Shown piece after piece: positions 60,601-64,000 of a stretch of 64,000 bases of DNA. The notes under the pieces were generated by a model, which was not told where the DNA came from, made no database searches, and saw only the letters and a list, made by a program, of their open reading frames with translations. Each line of letters starts with the position of its first letter. The stretch's first letter is position 1. The DNA comes from Gaeumannomyces sp. JS-464 (lineage: Eukaryota; Ascomycota; Sordariomycetes; Magnaporthales; Magnaporthaceae): contig NGZR01000005.1 in assembly GCA_002197995.1 (NCBI GenBank), positions 4,650,001 to 4,714,000 on the forward strand, given 5' to 3'. The position numbers were made by a program, and so were the translations under genes.

Positions 60601-61450
60601 ACCGCGGTAAATTTGCTAATCCGGGCTGGTTTTTACTAGCAATTAAAATGCTAAACGGTGTTAAATTTTAAGCTTATTTTCCATTTTTCGTAGGAAAAAA
60701 TCGTATTTAAGTTTAAATCGTAAATGGAATTTGCATTTCTTATAAATGCATTTTGCTTAAAAAAGGTGTAAATATTTAAAATGTTTTAAATTAACGCTAA
60801 AATGGTTTTTTAGCTTTAACGTAGCTTTTTCCGGCTCGTTTACGTTGTTAAACCAGTAGTTAACGTATTTAACTTTTTATTCGTTATTAAATTACGATAA
60901 AGATTAACCGTTATCTTTTTCTGCTAAGGTAGCGTAATATAGAGCTATTTAAATATTTTAAAACTTTAACGTTTTAAAAGCATTTAAAAACGTTAAAAGG
61001 CGTAAAAACGCGCTAATCCTTTTAATTTGCCTGGTTTTCGCGAATTATAAGTATAAAGGTTATACCGTTTAAACCTTTTGCTTGTTTTTAAAACTCGGCC
61101 GTTTTAAGGTTTTAACCGTTTTAGTTTATTTTAACGTCGGTATTTAAGTTTTCGAATTTGTAAAAAAAAGGGTTTAATATAAAAGCATTTTTTATTAAAT
61201 CCCGCTTTTTTTACATCGTTTGCTAAGATTGTTTTTTTTCGAACTTTATAAAAAGCGGCGTCGGTTTCCTTTTTTAAATTTGTAAGCCCGGAAATAACGT
61301 TTTACTCGTTTTCGCTATTATATTTAAGCTTTATAATTTTAAGCATATAAACGTTTCGAAATTTTTGAAAATATTATCCGATAGTTTTTTTATCGAATTA
61401 ATATGTAGCATATAACTTATTATAATAACTCGTCCCATTAAACGTTAACC
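57681..61450 (-). pseudogene. Gypsy-2 copy G pol (integrase core, RNase H, RT, protease region)
   Basis: Continuation beyond pogo. Integrase core about 57690-58300, RNase H near 58600-58900. The RT active site near 59185-59230 is a YLNN-type box followed by ILIFS, both Asp mutated. Plus-strand frames at 57834-58037 and 58100-58294 are shadows. Confidence 0.87.
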
Positions 61451-62497
61451 CGGGGCATAGTTTTCCCGGTATTAAAATTTTTTTATTCGTTAAAAATTAG
61501 CTTTTTAGCGGTTATTATCCCGTTAAACGCAATTTGCTTTAATATAACCAGTTTTAGCCGTATTTAAAACATTTTTTATTTTTCGGGTTTTGCTTTTGCT
61601 TTTTTACTGCTTTTATTATTAATAAACGGCTCCCGCATTAAAATTTATAAAGTTTAAATGTGTTTTATAAACCGTAATAAGTTACTATTTAGCCTTTTTT
61701 TTAATTAGTTTTATTATTTTATACCGCATTTTTAAAACTATATTTCTTTTTTTTTTATTATTCGTATAATTTACCGCTAATACGAACCGCGTTTTTAACG
61801 TAATCCGTAAAAAATTCGATGCGATTTTATTTCGCGAGTTTATTTTTTACGTTTTCGTGCTATCCGTTATAAAAATGCAATATTAGCGTAGCGTTATTTT
61901 AATTAAGTTTAATACTAATTCGTTGGAAATTTGCGTCGTATTTAACCGCGGCTTTTCGTTATTTAAAAGCTAATAGGTTTTTTTTAGCAATTTGAATTTT
62001 ATCGATTATTTTAAACATTTTTTTTAACCTTTTTTTCCAAATGTTTCGAAATTAGCGAAAATAATTTTAATAGTTTTTTTTTAGCTATTTTTGTATTTTT
62101 TTTAAAATAATTGCTTTAAATCGGTTAAAACCATTTTTTTTTATTTTGCCGTTTAATTTAATAATAACGTAAATAACCTTTTATTTTTCGCTTACGAATT
62201 GCTATTTGCAAAATTTAAAATAGCTTTTGCATTTGGTAAAAAACGTTTTAAATTTGCCGTTTTTTTTCGTAAAAATTTAAAACCGGGAATTTGTACGTTT
62301 AGATTACAATAAGTGTTTTAAATGATATTAATTTCGCAGTAAATTGCTTTACTTTGGTTTAACTTTTAGCGATTTCGTTTGTTATAAGTTTAAAAAGGCT
62401 AGCCGTGTTAGCGGTTTCGTTAAAATCGTATTTAACACCGTTAAAAGTAAAAACCGTGGTTTTTTCTTTTTTAAGCTTTTTACTACTGCTCGTTATA
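61451..62497 (-). pseudogene. Gypsy-2 copy G gag
   Basis: Knuckle near 61555-61600, gag start inferred at 62497 (ATA from ATG, then ACGAGCAGTAG). Collinear with gag in copies A, B, C and D. Confidence 0.83.
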
Positions 62498-62545
62498 ATT
62501 GCATTATCCTTTTTTAAATAAAGTATTAAACAAAATTAGTTAAAA

Positions 62546-62969
62546 TGTTACAATTAAAAGTTTGCTTTTAAAGTAAAGCATTTCGGGGAGGATAGGATAA
62601 TATCGTTACGACTAGTTGTAAAAAGGAACATGTAATTTAAAAAGACAATTTAATTGCTTACTTTAAAAAATGCTTAAAAGCTAATTTAAATTAACTAATG
62701 CCGAAGTTTGAATTAAAACTATTTAAACCGAAAGGAAATCCATCCTTTATATATACGTTTTTTATCCTTGCAGGTTTTTAAATTTGTAGCTTTATTTATA
62801 AATTTAAAAATCCTTTTGGATTTGTAGCTTTGTCCACAAATTTAAAAATCCAGCTTAAGTAAGTTTATTACGTACTTCCGTGTTTTTAAGTGGTGTAAAA
62901 TTTAAAGCACCGCTTAAAGTCCTCCTTTTCCTACCCTTTGTTTTAAAAGCCTGTATGCTAGTCGTAACG
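62546..62969 (-). repeat. Gypsy-2 copy G 5' LTR
   Basis: TGTTACAATT to TAGTCGTAACG, 424 bp, same subtype as its 3' LTR. Followed by the target duplication CTAAT at 62970-62974. Confidence 0.92.
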
Positions 62970-63354
62970 CTAATGCTTTTTTAACTTTTTTAAATATATT
63001 TACTTTAAGCTTTTGTAACGTATCGTTAATTATTAAACCTTTTACGGCGGTTTCGCGTTAATAAGCCGCTTTTACGTCGATTTCCCGCTTTGTTAATTTT
63101 AATATTAATTGCAGGATTTTTAGCAATTTTTTATTAATTACAAAAAGCTTTAGTTTATTAATAATATTTTTTTCGCTTTTTTCCTAGCAATTACGCGCCG
63201 GTTTCGTATTAGTATCGTAGTTTTCCCGCGCGTTTAAAAACGCGTTAGGTAAATCCACCGTCGTAATATACCGATTAGCCGCAAGTTTAAAATCGATTAC
63301 TATTAATTTTTAACCCGCGCTATTAACGCGCGTACGATATGGCATTAGTTTAAG
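62970..63354 (-). pseudogene. LINE F, ORF1 N-terminal part
   Basis: Reverse complement matches 38600-38970 of the full-length LINE, including the region coding IDFRLAASRHATT and the segment leading to KKALANI. RIP has hit this copy harder than the full-length one. It is cut on the right by the LTR of copy H within a few bases of the LINE 5' leader. Confidence 0.86.
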
Positions 63355-63838
63355 TGTTACAATTAAAGGTTTGCTTTTAAAGTAGGGCATTTCGAAAATA
63401 GGGAGGATAATATCACTAGTGTTAATAAACAGGGGAACATGTAATTTAAAAAGACAATTTAATTGCTTACCCCAAAAAATGCTTAAAAGCTAATTTAAAT
63501 TAACTAATACCGAAGTTTTAATTAAAAGCTACCTAAGATAAAAAAAATCCAATTTTTATATACACGTTGTTTTATTTTAGCAATTTTTTAAATTTATCGA
63601 TTTATTTTTGGCTATTATAAATCCACAAATCCAGTTTAAATTTATCGCTTTATTTTTGGCTAATACAAATTTACAAATTTAGCTTGGATTTGTCGTTTTG
63701 TTTTTAGCTGTTATAAATTTACAAATCCAGTTTGGGCTACGTAATTTTACGTGTTTTAATGCGGGGCAAGGGCACTATTTAGGGCCCTCCCGTTTTATTG
63801 TTTTAAGGTTTGCATACTGGTCGTAATATTAAATTTCC
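63355..63838 (-). repeat. Gypsy-2 copy H 3' LTR (long-unit subtype)
   Basis: TGTTACAATT to CTGGTCGTAATA, 484 bp, three 48-bp tandem units around 63595-63735. Next to it lies the TTTCCCTTTTT purine tract (on the other strand). Confidence 0.9.
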
Positions 63839-63938
63839 CTTTTTAAACCGAATCCTTTTAGCCACTTTTTATCGCCCCGCTTTTCGTTAATTAATAAGTA
63901 CTTTTTTTTACCATTTCCTTTCCCTTTTTTTTAACGAA

Positions 63939-64000
63939 ATGTTTAGCCGGGTGCGAAAACGTTTTTTAATAAAGAAAACCTTTTAACGTAAAAACCTGTT
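63939..64000 (+). pseudogene. Antisense ORF relic in Gypsy-2 copy H (partial)
   Basis: ATG at 63939 opens MFSRVRKRF, the shared start of the antisense ORF in copies B and C. Cut by the window end. Confidence 0.55.

Larger units (their letters stand above)
53968..62969 (-). mobile_element. Gypsy-2 copy G, complete, with target duplication and nested pogo
   Basis: The 3' LTR 53968-54389 and 5' LTR 62546-62969 are of the same subtype. CTAAT lies at 53963-53967 and 62970-62974. About 7.2 kb without the pogo insertion. Contains the antisense ORF, a tRNA-like block, a hairpin, pol and gag. The best-bounded Gypsy-2 copy in the window and a suitable family reference. Confidence 0.94.
63355..64000 (-). 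mobile_element. Gypsy-2 copy H, 3' end (continues past the window)
   Basis: 3' LTR followed by the start of the 3' segment. Inserted in LINE F near its 5' leader. The left target pentamer would be TTAAG; the right end lies outside the window. Confidence 0.88.

Overview
The window looks like transposon-packed, gene-free heterochromatin of a filamentous ascomycete (Pezizomycotina) that has undergone strong repeat-induced point mutation (RIP). The DNA is very AT-rich, TpA is abundant, CpA/TpG are scarce and CpG is kept. Recognisable transposon proteins are riddled with TAA/TAG where Gln or Trp codons are expected. I see no host gene, no intact large CDS and no bacterial feature. Element names (Gypsy-1, Gypsy-2 and so on) are local labels for this window. 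The genus cannot be told from the sequence.

Layout. 1-13759: Gypsy-2 copy A (minus), a chromodomain-type Ty3/Gypsy element whose left end is cut by the window edge. It is split by a complete Gypsy-1 chromovirus (1496-9507, plus; TSD GTAAA; 178/180 bp LTRs). 13760-24369: Gypsy-2 copy B (minus), itself split by a 5'-truncated Tad1-like LINE (18125-21427, 15-bp TSD). 24370-25551: 3' end of a diverged Gypsy-2b. 25552-26202: C-terminal pogo/Fot1 fragment. 26694-30520: Gypsy-2 copy D (plus), broken just after the RT active site. 30521-37603: Gypsy-2 copy C (minus). 37604-38461: Gag zinc-knuckle relic and a 136-bp tandem repeat. 38478-45969: full-length Tad1-like LINE (16-bp TSD). 46222-48190: hAT transposase relic. 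48405-49324: gag piece of a third Gypsy family. 49325-51602: Gypsy-2 copy E gag and LTR, with a solo LTR (TSD ACGTG) inside that LTR. 51603-63354: an older minus-strand LINE split by complete Gypsy-2 copy G (53968-62969, TSD CTAAT), which carries a complete pogo/Fot1 element (55838-57680, TA target). 63355-64000: 3' end of Gypsy-2 copy H.

The nesting gives a relative order: LINE F is older than G, and G is older than pogo; A is older than Gypsy-1; B is older than its LINE. The most unusual content is in the Gypsy-2 3' segment between pol and the 3' LTR. It repeatedly carries an ORF antisense to gag-pol, followed by tRNA-like sequences and, in two copies, a hairpin. Other oddities are a 53-codon ORF kept open at the 3' end of both 3'-complete LINE copies, a GC-rich block near it that is open on both strands, a 2.2-kb unassigned tail in Gypsy-1, and a Gypsy-2 copy whose two LTRs are of different subtypes.

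Coordinates of LTRs, TSDs and TIRs were read from the sequence. Boundaries of gag, pol and domain segments are approximate because the frames are broken.
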